Assembly: GCF_019218755.1 (NCBI RefSeq)
Contig: NZ_JAHUWZ010000004.1
Coordinates: forward strand, 434,001 to 498,000
From: Acidovorax sp. sif1233
Lineage (GTDB): Bacteria > Pseudomonadota > Gammaproteobacteria > Burkholderiales > Burkholderiaceae_C
Reading direction: 5' to 3'
DNA: 64,000 nucleotides
Shown one piece after another: positions 44,156 through 53,096 of this stretch. The notes beneath the pieces are model-generated. The model was not told the origin of the DNA, made no database searches, and saw nothing but the letters and a program-made list of their open reading frames with translations. Positions within the stretch are counted from its first letter, which is position 1, and every line of letters starts with the position of its first letter. The position numbers and the translations under genes are program-made.

Positions 44156-44752
44156 ATGAAGGTTTCCAAAGCACAGGCCGCCGAGAACCGGCAGGGCATC
44201 CTCGACGCGGCCTCCCGCCTGTACCGCGAGCGGGGGCTGACCGGCGTGGGCGTGGCCGACATCACGCGCGACGCCGGGCTCACGCATGGCGGGCTGTACC
44301 GGCATTTCGCTTCCAAGGACGCGCTGGTGCAGGAGGCCTGTGCGCGGGCGTTCGACTGGTCCATCGCCCCGCTGGACGGCGCCACCCCGAACACCACGGT
44401 CGGTGAGCGCATTCAGAGCTACCTCTCGCCCCAGCACCGCGACTCGCCCGGCACGGGCTGCCCGGCCGCCGCGCTGGCGGTGGACGCCGCGCGGGCGGGC
44501 TGCGAGCTGTCGGAAGTGTTCGCCCAGGGCATTGAGCGCAACATCGGGCGTTTTGCCCAGCTGCTCTGCGGTGGGGACGCCACCGTGCAGCCCCAAGACC
44601 GCGCCCGCGCCATGCAGGTGCTGGCCACCATGGTCGGCGGGCTGGTGCTGGCCCGCGCCACCGCCGCGGCGCGGCCGGCGTTGTCGGATGAAATATTGAC
44701 GACGTTGCAGGCCCAGTTGATCGGGCTGCTGGGCGACGGCGACGCACGCTGA
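44156..44752 (+). CDS. TetR-family transcriptional regulator
   Basis: A 198-residue TetR protein (ATG 44156 after AGAGG). The DNA-binding domain is typical: RQGILDAASRLYRERGLTGVG, VADITRDAGLTHGGLYRHFAS. The C-terminal region (TGCPAAALAVDAARAG, MVGGLVLARA) resembles the TetR_C_33-type of YcdC/NemR-like relatives. Divergence from the FabF-like gene and the palindromes between them point to control of lipid synthesis. A dispersed repeat lies downstream. Confidence 0.9.
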   Translation: MKVSKAQAAENRQGILDAASRLYRERGLTGVGVADITRDAGLTHGGLYRHFASKDALVQEACARAFDWSIAPLDGATPNTTVGERIQSYLSPQHRDSPGTGCPAAALAVDAARAGCELSEVFAQGIERNIGRFAQLLCGGDATVQPQDRARAMQVLATMVGGLVLARATAAARPALSDEILTTLQAQLIGLLGDGDAR

Positions 44753-44770
44753 CAACCTGGCGCTCACCCA

Positions 44771-44836
44771 TTGCTATCAAAAAAAGAGCTGCTGGCGCTT
44801 GACTATCAAGCGCCAGCAGCTCTTTGAAGCTCTATT
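44771..44836. repeat. Dispersed hairpin repeat, copy C, near-perfect; also terminator of the minus-strand DUF2917 gene
   Basis: AAAGAGCTGCTGGCGCTTG (44783-44801) is perfectly inverted at 44807-44825, a 19-bp stem with a 5-base loop. On the minus strand seven Ts (44779-44785) end the structure, so it can terminate the DUF2917 gene at 44889. It is the best preserved copy of the repeat family. Confidence 0.8.
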
Positions 44837-44888
44837 GCACACCCGAACACCGGCGGGGCAGGCCCCTCTCCGGATCAGGCCGGAGCCC

Positions 44889-45269
44889 TCAGGCGCAGCA
44901 GGCGGCGTCGCCCCAGGCGGGAGCCCCGTTGCCCACGGATGCGCGGCGCCACCACGATGCAGGGCGGGCACTGGCAGCCTCGCCGCGCACCCAGCGGTAC
45001 TGCAGGCGGCGGCCGTTCAGGGGTTCCACCACCACCGACTGGCCCGCGGCGACCTGCAGCGACTGGCCGGCGCACAGGAACACATCGCTGCTGTCGCCCA
45101 GGCCCTTGCCCAGCGTCACCCAGGCCTGGCCTTCGGCGATGCGCAAGGTCATCGCGGCCCTGGGGACCAGGCTGACGGCGGCGCCAGCGGCCACGGTGCC
45201 GGCGCCAGCGGCCGAAGCGCCCACGGCGCGGGAAGATGCGAACAGATGAAGAGCGTGAGAGGTTGTCAT
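44889..45269 (-). CDS. DUF2917-domain protein 1
   Basis: A 126-residue protein from ATG 45267-45269. The core MTLRIAEGQAWVTLGKGL, FLCAGQSLQVAAGQSVVVEPL fits DUF2917, a small beta-rich, cupin-like domain common in Burkholderiales and of unknown function. Its C-terminal tail is Ala/Arg-rich and poorly conserved looking. A box shared with the second DUF2917 gene lies 57 bases upstream (45326-45356). No signal peptide or membrane segment. Confidence 0.75.
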   Translation of the reverse strand: MTTSHALHLFASSRAVGASAAGAGTVAAGAAVSLVPRAAMTLRIAEGQAWVTLGKGLGDSSDVFLCAGQSLQVAAGQSVVVEPLNGRRLQYRWVRGEAASARPASWWRRASVGNGAPAWGDAACCA

Positions 45270-45325
45270 GGCATTCTCCGGGTTAACCCTAGTAAGACCG
45301 TATGGTGCGCGGCTTGCAGAACAAC

Positions 45326-45356
45326 GTCCAATGAAAAGCACGGCACCGATTGATGC
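45326..45356. promoter_or_regulatory. Shared box 1 before DUF2917 gene 1
   Basis: GTCCAATGAAAA followed by GCACGGCACCGATTGATGC. The same GTCCAATGAAAA core with an ATT(G/C)AT end recurs at 45982-46012 before the second DUF2917 gene. Probably a site for the adjacent LysR regulator. Confidence 0.6.
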
Positions 45357-45374
45357 TTTTCCTGCATGTAGTCC

Positions 45375-45914
45375 TCAAGCGGGCCTGCGCTGTCCCTGTG
45401 GCGCTATCCGATTGAGAGCAAAGCGGGCCAGGCCAGCAGCAAACCGCCCGCCCGCGCCCGTCACCTCCGCCAACGCAGCGCCCAGGGCACGCCCGCCCTG
45501 CCCCAGGGCATGCCCCAGGTCGCGCAGCGGCTGCACCACGCCACATTCCCAGTCGCGGGCGGCCAGGCTGTGGGGCAGGGTCGTCGCCGGGGCGGCCGCG
45601 CCATCCCAGTGGAAGGCCACGGGCTCGGTGCCACCGCCGGGGTTCCAGGCCTCCATCACCACATGCTGGCCCGGCGCGACAGCCAGCTGCTCGCCCGCCC
45701 GCAGCAGATGGTCGGCCGTGGCACCGGGCAGGTCCGCCAAAGACCCGCTCAGGGTGAGCCAGACCTGCCCCTGGGCAATCTGCAGCACGCCATGGGTGTG
45801 CGGGCGCAGCGACAGCGCCTGGCCCGTGGCCAGTTTCCAGCAACCGGCCGCAGATCGGCCAGCCAGGCTGGCGTGCACGGATTGTTGCGATTCCAGAACG
45901 TTGCGGGGGGACAT
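45375..45914 (-). CDS. DUF2917-domain protein 2
   Basis: A 179-residue paralogue of protein 1 from ATG 45912-45914. The domain core is GQALSLRPHTHGVLQIAQG, QVWLTLSGSL, LLRAGEQLAVAPGQHVVMEAW; a longer Ala/Gly-rich tail follows. It lies upstream of DUF2917 gene 1 on the same strand, but each has its own box, so they are probably separately promoted. Function unknown. Confidence 0.75.
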   Translation of the reverse strand: MSPRNVLESQQSVHASLAGRSAAGCWKLATGQALSLRPHTHGVLQIAQGQVWLTLSGSLADLPGATADHLLRAGEQLAVAPGQHVVMEAWNPGGGTEPVAFHWDGAAAPATTLPHSLAARDWECGVVQPLRDLGHALGQGGRALGAALAEVTGAGGRFAAGLARFALNRIAPQGQRRPA

Positions 45915-45981
45915 GACAGGCTCCTTGGCTTCGATGAAAAGGTGTTTCGGAGACTGGATAGTGCGCTCGGCGGCACACACA

Positions 45982-46012
45982 GTCCAATGAAAACGCGGTA
46001 CGCTATTCATTC
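45982..46012. promoter_or_regulatory. Shared box 2 in the DUF2917-2/LysR divergent gap
   Basis: GTCCAATGAAAACGCGGTAC followed by GCTATTCATTC, matching box 1 at 45326. It stands between DUF2917 gene 2 and the divergent LysR gene, the classical place of a LysR site. Confidence 0.65.
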
Positions 46013-46046
46013 CGCCAACGCATGAATCGCATCCAGGACACCTGCC

Positions 46047-47042
46047 ATGGCCTCTGCCGAATACTCCCCTGCCGTCCTTCGTACCCGCCCCGTGGCCACC
46101 GGCCATTGGCGCGCCTTTCTCGCCGTGGCCAAGCACCTGAACTTCCGCGCCGCCGCCGACGAGCTGGCGCTCACCCAGTCCGCCGTGAGCCGCCAGATCC
46201 AGGCACTGGAAGAAGAAGTGGGCGTGGCGCTGTTCCTGCGCCACACGCGGGCGGTGGAGCTGACCAGCGCGGGCGCGCAGCTGCAGCGCGCCGTGGCCCC
46301 GGCGCTTGAGCGCATGGACGCCGCCGTGCGCCTGGTGCGCCAGACGGCCGGGCGCCGCAGTGTGGCCATCACCACCTGGGCCAGCTTCGCATCGATGTGG
46401 CTGATCCCGCGCATGGAGGAGTTCCAGCGCGACAACCCGGGCATCGACATCCGCATTGATGCGAGCGACGTGCCGGTGGACCTGGAAACCTCGGACGTGG
46501 ACCTGGCCCTGCGCTACAGCATGCCGGGCGCGGGCACCCTGGGCGGACAGCGCCTGTTTGGCGAGCAGCTGGCCGTGGTGGCCAGCCCCTGGCTACTCAA
46601 GAGCGGCAAGCCCCTGCGCACGCCGGCCGATGTCACCCAGTTCACGCTGATCGAGGCGGGCGACGCGCACCGCAGCCAGCACCTGGAATGGCTCAGCTGG
46701 CGCCGCTGGTTCGACGCGCGGGATTTGGCCAAGCTGCAGCCCGAGCGCTGGCTGTATTTCAACTACGCCCACCAGATCGTGCAGGCCGCCCTCGCCGGCC
46801 AGGGCCTGGCGCTGGCGCGCATGCCGCTGATTGCCGATGCACTGGCCGCAGGCGACCTGGTGGAGGTGCTGCCCGGCCACCGCATCGACTCCCCGCTGGC
46901 CTACTGGCTCATGGTGGGGCCCCGCAGCGCGCAGCGGCCGGAGATCAAGGCGTTTTGCGCCTGGCTGCAGGTGCAGGCCCAGGCCACGCGCGAGGCGATC
47001 GGGGATGTGCCGGACCCGGACCTGAACGACAACCTGGACTGA
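46047..47042 (+). CDS. LysR-family regulator (GcvA-like)
   Basis: At 331 residues it has the LysR helix-turn-helix HWRAFLAVAKHLNFRAAADEL, LTQSAVSRQIQALEEEVGV and an effector domain with the GcvA-type blocks ITTWASFASMWLIPRM, DVDLALRYSM and QAALAGQGLALARMPLI. It is divergent from a DUF2917 gene, with a box between that is repeated before the other DUF2917 gene. It therefore probably controls both. An intrinsic terminator follows. Confidence 0.92.
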   Translation: MASAEYSPAVLRTRPVATGHWRAFLAVAKHLNFRAAADELALTQSAVSRQIQALEEEVGVALFLRHTRAVELTSAGAQLQRAVAPALERMDAAVRLVRQTAGRRSVAITTWASFASMWLIPRMEEFQRDNPGIDIRIDASDVPVDLETSDVDLALRYSMPGAGTLGGQRLFGEQLAVVASPWLLKSGKPLRTPADVTQFTLIEAGDAHRSQHLEWLSWRRWFDARDLAKLQPERWLYFNYAHQIVQAALAGQGLALARMPLIADALAAGDLVEVLPGHRIDSPLAYWLMVGPRSAQRPEIKAFCAWLQVQAQATREAIGDVPDPDLNDNLD

Positions 47043-47054
47043 CCACAAAAAAAA

Positions 47055-47086
47055 CGCTGAACCCGGCTGGGTCAGCGCTTTTATTT
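47055..47086 (+). terminator. Intrinsic terminator of the GcvA-like LysR gene
   Basis: CGCTG-A-ACCC pairs with GGGT-CAGCG (47055-47077, one bulged A), followed by CTTTTATTTT. It lies 12 bases after the stop codon. Confidence 0.75.
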
Positions 47087-47136
47087 TGATAGCTACTCGC
47101 GCTTATTCATCAAGCGCCAGCGGCCAATTTGACTGA
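47079..47136. repeat. Dispersed hairpin repeat, copy D
   Basis: Starts TTTTATTTTGATAGCTACTC, then GCGCTTATTCATCAAGCGCC and GCGGCCAATTTGA. Shares the GATAGC, GCGCTT, AAGCGCCAGC and TTTGA order with copy C; it separates convergent lysR and tyrS. Confidence 0.75.
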
Positions 47137-47139
47137 AAA

Positions 47140-48372
47140 TCAGGCCAAGGTCACCCGTGCAAACTTGCGCTTGCCCACCTGCACCACGTAGGTGCCGGCG
47201 CCGAGCTTCAGGCCCTTGTCGCTGACCACGCTGCCATCCACCCGCACGCCGCCGCCGTCGATCAGGCGGTTGGCCTCGCTGCCGGACGGCGCCAGGTTGG
47301 CCTGCTTGAGCAAGGCACCGATGCCCAGCGGCGCACCCGACAGGGACACTTCGGGGATCTCATCGGGCACGCCGCCCTTGCTGCGGTTGATGAAATCCTG
47401 CTCGGCCGCATCGGCCGCCGCAGCGCTGTGGAAGCGCGCGGTGATTTCCTTGGCCAGCATCACCTTCGCGTCCTTGGGGTTGCGCCCGCCCGCGATCTCG
47501 GCCTTGAGCGCGGCGATCTCGGCCAGGCTCTTGAACGACAGCAGTGTGTACCAGTCCCACATCAGCGTGTCGCTGATCGACAGCACCTTGGCGAACATGG
47601 TGTTGGGCTCTTCGGCAATGCCGATGTAGTTGTTCTTGGACTTGGACATCTTGTCCACGCCGTCCAGGCCCACCAGCAGCGGCATGGTGAGCACGCACTG
47701 CGGTTCCTGGCCGTATTCCTGCTGCAGGTGGCGGCCCATGAGCAGGTTGAACTTCTGGTCGGTGCCGCCCAGCTCCAGGTCGCTTTTCAGGGCCACCGAG
47801 TCGTAGCCCTGCATCAGCGGGTACAGAAACTCGTGCACCGCGATGGATTGGCCGGTGGTGAAGCGCTTGTGGAAATCGTCGCGCTCCATCATGCGCGCCA
47901 CGGTGTACCGGGAGGCCAGCTGGATCATGCCGCTCGCGCCCAGGGGCTCGCTCCACTCGCTGTTGTAGCGGATCTCGGTGCGCGCGGGGTCCAGCACCAT
48001 GCTGGCCTGCTTGTAATAGGTCTCGGCGTTCACCTTGATCTGCTCGGGCGTGAGCGGCGGGCGCGTGCTGTTGCGGCCGGAAGGGTCGCCGATCAGGCTC
48101 GTGAAGTCCCCGATCAGGAAGATCACCTGGTGGCCCAGATCTTGCAATTGCCGCATCTTGTTCAGCACCACCGTGTGGCCGATGTGGATGTCGGGTGCCG
48201 TGGGATCGAGTCCCAGTTTGATGCGCAGCGGCTGGCCCGTGGCCTCCGAGCGCGCCAGCTTCTTGCCCCATTCGTCCTGCGGCAGCAGTTCCTGCACGCC
48301 GCGCAGCGAGATTTCAAGGGCCTGTCTTACACCATCAGAGACCGGGGTTGTTGTAACAGCAGATTGATTCAT
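47140..48372 (-). CDS. tyrS: Tyrosyl-tRNA synthetase
   Basis: The 410-residue class I synthetase charges tRNA-Tyr. It contains the class signatures [16 protein letters not shown] (HIGH) and [13 protein letters not shown] (KMSKS), and a C-terminal S4 domain ([20 protein letters not shown]). It is a TyrRS of the form common in proteobacteria (TyrRS-Z-like). It is divergent from the M23 peptidase gene, 202 bases away, in an arrangement usual for this group. Confidence 0.98.
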   Translation of the reverse strand: MNQSAVTTTPVSDGVRQALEISLRGVQELLPQDEWGKKLARSEATGQPLRIKLGLDPTAPDIHIGHTVVLNKMRQLQDLGHQVIFLIGDFTSLIGDPSGRNSTRPPLTPEQIKVNAETYYKQASMVLDPARTEIRYNSEWSEPLGASGMIQLASRYTVARMMERDDFHKRFTTGQSIAVHEFLYPLMQGYDSVALKSDLELGGTDQKFNLLMGRHLQQEYGQEPQCVLTMPLLVGLDGVDKMSKSKNNYIGIAEEPNTMFAKVLSISDTLMWDWYTLLSFKSLAEIAALKAEIAGGRNPKDAKVMLAKEITARFHSAAAADAAEQDFINRSKGGVPDEIPEVSLSGAPLGIGALLKQANLAPSGSEANRLIDGGGVRVDGSVVSDKGLKLGAGTYVVQVGKRKFARVTLA

Positions 48373-48574
48373 AAGGGTTTTTTGGGATGTCTAGACAGCA
48401 TGCACCGCTATACTTCAGCCCACATTGCTTGAGGCGGATTCTAGTAGGCCCGCCGTTTCGACCTGTTTTCACGCTGTCGCATGGCCACATGCCTGGCAGC
48501 CTGTGTTCCTGGCCTCGCCCCGCCGTCGCAACGGGGGAGTTTCAGGAAGTCACGCTCACCCTGGGGATAGACCT

Positions 48575-49942
48575 TTGATTCACGGCCTCACTACGGTCCG
48601 CACCGCCAGCACCGCTTTGCTTGACCGGCTGTCCCGCACGATCCAACAACATCCCAAACGCATCACCGCCGCTGTCGCAGCCCTGCTGCTGACGGGCGGC
48701 GGCGGCGCGTTCGCCGTGGCGTCCTTCGCCCCCGACCCGGCCGAGCTGCCGGTGCGCATGGTGAGCTACCCCGTCGAATCGCTGGCCGAAAACCTCGTGC
48801 TGGGCGAGCTCGACGCCCCGGGCTTCTCGCTGTTCCGCTCCGAACAGGTGCGCAGCAGCGACACCCCCGAATCGCTGCTGCAGCGCCTGGGCGTGGCCGA
48901 CCCGGCCGCCGCCGCGTTCATGCGCGGTGACACTCCTGTCCGACAAAATGTGCTCGGGCGCACCGGCCGTGCCGTGTCGGCCGAGACCACCGACGACCAC
49001 CGCCTGACCCGCCTGACCGTGCGCTGGGTGCCCGACGACAGCGGCAGCTTCCGCCGGCTCATCGTCGAGCGCAACGGCGACAAATTCAGCTCCCGCATCG
49101 AAACCGCCAAGATGACGGTGGGCAGCCGCCTGGCGGGCGGCATCATCCACAGCTCGCTGTTCGCCGCCACCGATGCCTCCAACATCCCCGACGGCGTGGC
49201 CGTGCAGATGGCCGAACTCTTCTCGGGCAACATCGACTTTCGCCGTTCGCTGCGCAAGGGCGACCGCTTCTCGGTGGTGTATGAAACCCTGGAAGCCGAC
49301 GGCGAGCCCCTGTCCAGCGGCCGGGTGCTGAGTGCCGAGTTCGTCAACAACGGCAAGACCCACCAGGCCCTGTGGTTCCAGGAGCAGGGCGCCGCCAAGG
49401 GCGCCTACTACACGCTCGACGGCGAGAGCATGCGCCGCGCCTACCTGACCTCGCCGGTCGAGTTCTCGCGCGTGACCAGCGGCTTCAAGATGCGCATGCA
49501 CCCCATCCTGAAGACCTGGCGCGCTCACCTGGGCACCGATTTCGCGGCCCCCTCCGGCACCTCCGTGCGCACCGTGGGCGACGGCGTGGTCGAGTTTGCC
49601 GGCGTGCAGAACGGCTTTGGCAACGTGGTCTTCGTCAAGCACCGCAACCAGCACGTCACCGTGTACGCCCATCTGAGCCGCATCGACGTGCGCCAGGGCC
49701 AGTCCGTAGAGCAGGGCCAGACGCTGGGCGCCGTGGGCGCCACCGGCTGGGCCACCGGCCCCCACCTGCATTTCGAATTCCGCGTGAACGGCGTGCACCA
49801 GGATCCGCAGACCATCGTCGCCCAGAGCGAAGCGGCGGCCCCCGTCTCGGCGGCCGGGCGACCCGCGTTCGAGCGCCTGGCGTCCAACATGCGCATCCAG
49901 CTGTCCGCTGCGGCGCTTGTCGAACAGGCCAGCGCAGACTGA
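48575..49942 (+). CDS. M23-family metallopeptidase (LytM domain), membrane-anchored
   Basis: Using TTG 48575 (MIHGLTTVRT, GGGGA upstream) gives 455 residues; related proteins start the same way and no ATG fits. An N-terminal hydrophobic helix (RITAAVAALLLTGGGGAFAVA) anchors it, followed by a coiled or beta-rich middle part and a C-terminal LytM domain with zinc motifs HLGTDFAAPSG (HxxxD) and GPHLHFEFRVNG (HxH). Both zinc motifs are intact, so it should be an active peptidoglycan endopeptidase in the periplasm. It precedes anmK by 36 bases, a recycling partner. Confidence 0.9.
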   Translation: MIHGLTTVRTASTALLDRLSRTIQQHPKRITAAVAALLLTGGGGAFAVASFAPDPAELPVRMVSYPVESLAENLVLGELDAPGFSLFRSEQVRSSDTPESLLQRLGVADPAAAAFMRGDTPVRQNVLGRTGRAVSAETTDDHRLTRLTVRWVPDDSGSFRRLIVERNGDKFSSRIETAKMTVGSRLAGGIIHSSLFAATDASNIPDGVAVQMAELFSGNIDFRRSLRKGDRFSVVYETLEADGEPLSSGRVLSAEFVNNGKTHQALWFQEQGAAKGAYYTLDGESMRRAYLTSPVEFSRVTSGFKMRMHPILKTWRAHLGTDFAAPSGTSVRTVGDGVVEFAGVQNGFGNVVFVKHRNQHVTVYAHLSRIDVRQGQSVEQGQTLGAVGATGWATGPHLHFEFRVNGVHQDPQTIVAQSEAAAPVSAAGRPAFERLASNMRIQLSAAALVEQASAD

Positions 49943-49978
49943 GCCGCTGGCAGCATCCGCGCGCACATCCCCCGGGCC

Positions 49979-51091
49979 ATGTCTGATCTGTACATCGGCC
50001 TGATGTCGGGCACCTCGCTCGATGGCATCGACGGGGTGCTGGCGGATTTTTCCGGCCCCCGCATGGTGGTCACGCACCACGCCAGCATGGCGTTCGCGCC
50101 GGAGCTGCGGGCGGAACTGCTCGCCCTGAACACCCCTGGCAGCAACGAGCTGCACCGCGCAGCGCTGGCGGGCAATGCGCTGTCGCGCGCGTATGCCGAG
50201 GTGGTGCACGCGCTGCTGGAGCGCAGCGGACAGCCGGCCAGCGCCATCCGCGCCCTCGGAGCCCACGGGCAGACGGTGCGCCACCGCCCCCAGGAATTCG
50301 ACGGAACGGGCTACACCCTCCAGCTGGGCAGCCCCGCCGTGCTGGCGGAACGCACGGGCATCACCGTGGTGGCGGATTTCCGCAGCCGCGACGTGGCCGC
50401 CGGCGGCCAGGGTGCGCCCCTGGTGCCCGCGTTCCACCAGGGCGTGTTCGGCCGCGCGGACGAGACCGTGCTGGTGCTCAACCTCGGCGGCATCTCCAAC
50501 CTCAGCGTGCTGGGTGCCGGGGGGGCCAGCGTGATGGGGTTTGACTGCGGCCCCGGCAACGCGCTGATGGACCACTGGTGCCAGCAGCACACCGGCCAGC
50601 CTTTCGATGCGGACGGTGCATGGGCCGCGAGCGGCCAGGTGCTGCCGGCGCTGCTGGCCTCGCTGCTTGACGAACCCTTTCTGCACAAGCCCCCGCCCAA
50701 GAGCACGGGGCGCGACCTGTTCAACCCCATCTGGCTCGCGCGGCATCTGCAGCCATGGGCATCGGCGGACCCCGTGGACGTACAGGCCACCCTGACGGAA
50801 TACACCGCCCGCGCTTGCGCCATCAGTGCCAATAGCTATCAAAATAATAGCAACACCCTGGCGGTGTGCGGTGGCGGCGCCCTGAACACCCACCTGATGG
50901 CGCGGCTGCAGGCCGCATGCCCCGCCGTGCGGGTCGTCGCCACCGATGCGCTGGGCCTGCCGGCCCTGCAGGTCGAGGCCGCGGCTTTTGCCTGGCTGGC
51001 GCGGCAGGCGCTGCACGGGCAGCCCGGCAACCTGGCCAGCGTCACCGGGGCCGTGGGCGCCCGCGTGCTGGGCGCGGTCTACCCCGCCTGA
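49979..51091 (+). CDS. anmK: Anhydro-N-acetylmuramic acid kinase
   Basis: The 370-residue sugar kinase phosphorylates and opens 1,6-anhydro-MurNAc during murein recycling. Signatures: YIGLMSGTSLDGIDGVLADF, LGAHGQTVRHRP, VLVLNLGGISNLSVLG and VMGFDCGPGNALMD, and the late CGGGALNTHLM. It is coded just after the M23 endopeptidase, a functional fit. A stretch near residue 285-293 (ANSYQNNSN) is coded by a copy of the dispersed repeat half. Confidence 0.97.
   Translation: MSDLYIGLMSGTSLDGIDGVLADFSGPRMVVTHHASMAFAPELRAELLALNTPGSNELHRAALAGNALSRAYAEVVHALLERSGQPASAIRALGAHGQTVRHRPQEFDGTGYTLQLGSPAVLAERTGITVVADFRSRDVAAGGQGAPLVPAFHQGVFGRADETVLVLNLGGISNLSVLGAGGASVMGFDCGPGNALMDHWCQQHTGQPFDADGAWAASGQVLPALLASLLDEPFLHKPPPKSTGRDLFNPIWLARHLQPWASADPVDVQATLTEYTARACAISANSYQNNSNTLAVCGGGALNTHLMARLQAACPAVRVVATDALGLPALQVEAAAFAWLARQALHGQPGNLASVTGAVGARVLGAVYPA
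50833..50851. repeat. Dispersed repeat half-site, copy E, inside anmK
   Basis: TAGCTATCAAAATAATAGC is AT-rich, unlike the surrounding anmK codons, and matches the GCTATCAAAA end of the dispersed repeat. It encodes SYQNNS in the kinase without changing frame. Confidence 0.55.
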
Positions 51092-51130
51092 TCCGGGCCG
51101 GGCCTGGCGGCCCCTTCCCCGAAACCACCT

Positions 51131-52552
51131 TCAGCCGTGGTCGGTGGCGTCCGCCGTGGCTGCGGCCCGGCTGCCGGCGCGGTCCTGGGGCGACAGCTGC
51201 CAGAAGATGCCCGCCGAGGCCACGGTGATGAGCCCCATGCATGCGAACGTGGCCTGGAACGCCCTCAGCGTCTCCTGGGCGCCGCCGGCAGGGAAGAAAT
51301 CAGTGAACGCAGCCAGCACCGCCCCTGCGGCCGCCACGCCCATTCCCATGGCCACCATCTGCACCATCGACAGCAGGCTGTTGCCGCTGCTTGCCATGGC
51401 ATGTTCCAGGTCCTTGAGCGTCACGGTGTTCATGGCGGTGAACTGCAGGGAATTCACGGCGCCAAAGACCGCCAGCTGCGCCACATGCACCCACAGGGGC
51501 TGCGTGGGAGCGGCCAGGCCAAAGCTGGCCATCGTGACGCCCACGAGCAGGGTGTTGCCCACCAGCACCTGCCGGTAGCCGAAACGGGTGATCAGCGGCG
51601 TGGTGAAGCGCTTCATCGACATGCCGGCGATGGCCACGGGCAGCATCATCATGCCGGCCTGCAGGGGCGAGTAGCCCATGGTGACCTGCAGCAGCAGCGG
51701 GACCAGGAATGGCATGCAGGAGCTGCCCAGACGCGAGAACAGGTTGCCCAGCAGACCGATGCGCAGTGTGTCAATGGAAAAGAGCCGCGGCGAAAACAGC
51801 GGGTCGGCCCGCCGCGCCGCGTGCAGCCAGTAGGCCACCAGGCTGGCCAGCCCGAAGACCATCAGCACCAGCACGCCCGCCTGGCGCAGCCCCATGCTGG
51901 CCAGGCCGTCCAGCGCCAGCGAGAGCGACACCATGCCGAAGGCGAGCATCAGGTAGCCCGCCAGGTCGAAGCGGGGCACGAAGGTCACGGGCTCGCCCGG
52001 CATGAAGCGCAGGGTGGCGATGCAGCCCACCAGCCCCACCGGCACATTGATGAGGAAGATCCAGTGCCACGACGCCGCCTCCACGAGCCAGCCGCCCAGC
52101 GTGGGGCCGATCAGTGGCCCGATCAGGCCCGGAATGGCAACGAAACTCATGGCCTGCAGGAACTGCTCGCGCGGAAAGGTGCGCAGCACCACCAGCCGCC
52201 CCACCGGCAGCAGCAACGCCCCGCCCAGCCCCTGCACCACGCGCGCCGCCACCAGCTGGGTCAGGCTTTGCGCGAGCGCGCAGCACACCGAACCCAGCAC
52301 GAACAGCACGATGGCGGACAGATAGACGCGCCGTGAACCAAAACGGTCGGCCAGCCACCCGGAAGCCGGTATCAGCATGGCCATGGCCAGCGAATAGGCC
52401 ACCACCACCGACTGCATGCGCAGCGGGCTTTCTCCAAGGCTGCGGGCCATGGCGGGCAGCGCGGTGTTGACGATGGTGGCGTCCAGCGTCTGCATGAAGA
52501 AGCCGATGGCCACCAGCCACAGGAGCACTTTCAGGGATCTGTCTTGCTGCAT
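51131..52552 (-). CDS. mdtD: MFS multidrug efflux transporter, DHA2 family (MdtD-like)
   Basis: The start is the ATG 52550-52552, giving 473 residues with the 14-helix pattern of DHA2 exporters. The first helix and motif FFMQTLDATIVNTALPAMA, then PASGWLADRFGSRRVYLSAI and GALLLPVGRLVVLR match MdtD closely. It exports amphipathic compounds by proton antiport. It is convergent with anmK; an erpA terminator lies just upstream of its start. Confidence 0.92.
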   Translation of the reverse strand: MQQDRSLKVLLWLVAIGFFMQTLDATIVNTALPAMARSLGESPLRMQSVVVAYSLAMAMLIPASGWLADRFGSRRVYLSAIVLFVLGSVCCALAQSLTQLVAARVVQGLGGALLLPVGRLVVLRTFPREQFLQAMSFVAIPGLIGPLIGPTLGGWLVEAASWHWIFLINVPVGLVGCIATLRFMPGEPVTFVPRFDLAGYLMLAFGMVSLSLALDGLASMGLRQAGVLVLMVFGLASLVAYWLHAARRADPLFSPRLFSIDTLRIGLLGNLFSRLGSSCMPFLVPLLLQVTMGYSPLQAGMMMLPVAIAGMSMKRFTTPLITRFGYRQVLVGNTLLVGVTMASFGLAAPTQPLWVHVAQLAVFGAVNSLQFTAMNTVTLKDLEHAMASSGNSLLSMVQMVAMGMGVAAAGAVLAAFTDFFPAGGAQETLRAFQATFACMGLITVASAGIFWQLSPQDRAGSRAAATADATDHG

Positions 52553-52601
52553 GGCACGCCAGGATGGCTTTTCCAGGAAAACGAAAAGGGGTATCCCCAT
52601 G

Positions 52602-52627
52602 AAAAAAGCCGCCCGTCCGGGCGGCTT
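52602..52627 (-). terminator. Intrinsic terminator of erpA
   Basis: AAGCCGCCC (52606-52614) pairs with GGGCGGCTT (52619-52627); on the minus strand it ends in six Ts (52602-52607). It lies 43 bases past the erpA stop. Confidence 0.85.
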
Positions 52628-52670
52628 GTCGTTTCATTCCGTGCCGCTGGCGCGGCGCAGAGGCCCACCC

Positions 52671-53036
52671 TCAGGCGGAGAAGCTGGAGCCGCAGCCGCA
52701 GGTGGTGGTGGCGTTGGGGTTCTTGATGACGAACTGGGCGCCCTGCAGGTCTTCCTTGTAGTCGATCTCGGCGCCGACCAGGTACTGGTAGCTCATGGCA
52801 TCGATCAGCAGCGACACGCCATTCTTGGTCATGGTGGTGTCGTCTTCGTTGGTGATTTCATCGAAGGTGAAGCCATACTGGAACCCCGAGCAACCGCCAC
52901 CCTGCACGAAAACGCGCAGTTTCAGGTCAGGATTGCCCTCTTCGGCGATCAGGTCCGCCACCTTGGCCGCCGCGCTGTCCGTGAACAGAATGGGGGCGGG
53001 CATTTCGGTCTGGATGTTTTCGGCAACAGCGCTCAT
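52671..53036 (-). CDS. erpA: A-type iron-sulfur cluster carrier/insertion protein
   Basis: 121 residues from ATG 53034-53036 (GGAG seven bases upstream). The A-type fold is shown by [34 protein letters not shown] and [11 protein letters not shown], giving the three cluster-binding cysteines (C in GGCSG, CGC). It delivers [4Fe-4S] clusters to target enzymes. Single gene followed by a clear terminator. Confidence 0.96.
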   Translation of the reverse strand: MSAVAENIQTEMPAPILFTDSAAAKVADLIAEEGNPDLKLRVFVQGGGCSGFQYGFTFDEITNEDDTTMTKNGVSLLIDAMSYQYLVGAEIDYKEDLQGAQFVIKNPNATTTCGCGSSFSA

Positions 53037-53096
53037 GGGGTACTCCGGGTTCAATGTTTGCGGTGAATAGTACTGCAGACCGCTCGGGAATTCAGT

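Noticed and set aside
42728-44752. A 674-codon frame appearing to extend the TetR protein upstream
   Set aside because: Its first 470 or so codons are antisense to the FabF-like gene; the TetR fold begins at the ATG 44156 with a good ribosome site.
48542-51016. An 824-codon open frame on the minus strand
   Set aside because: It lies wholly opposite the M23 peptidase and anmK genes, which have full family motifs. It is a GC-rich antisense shadow.
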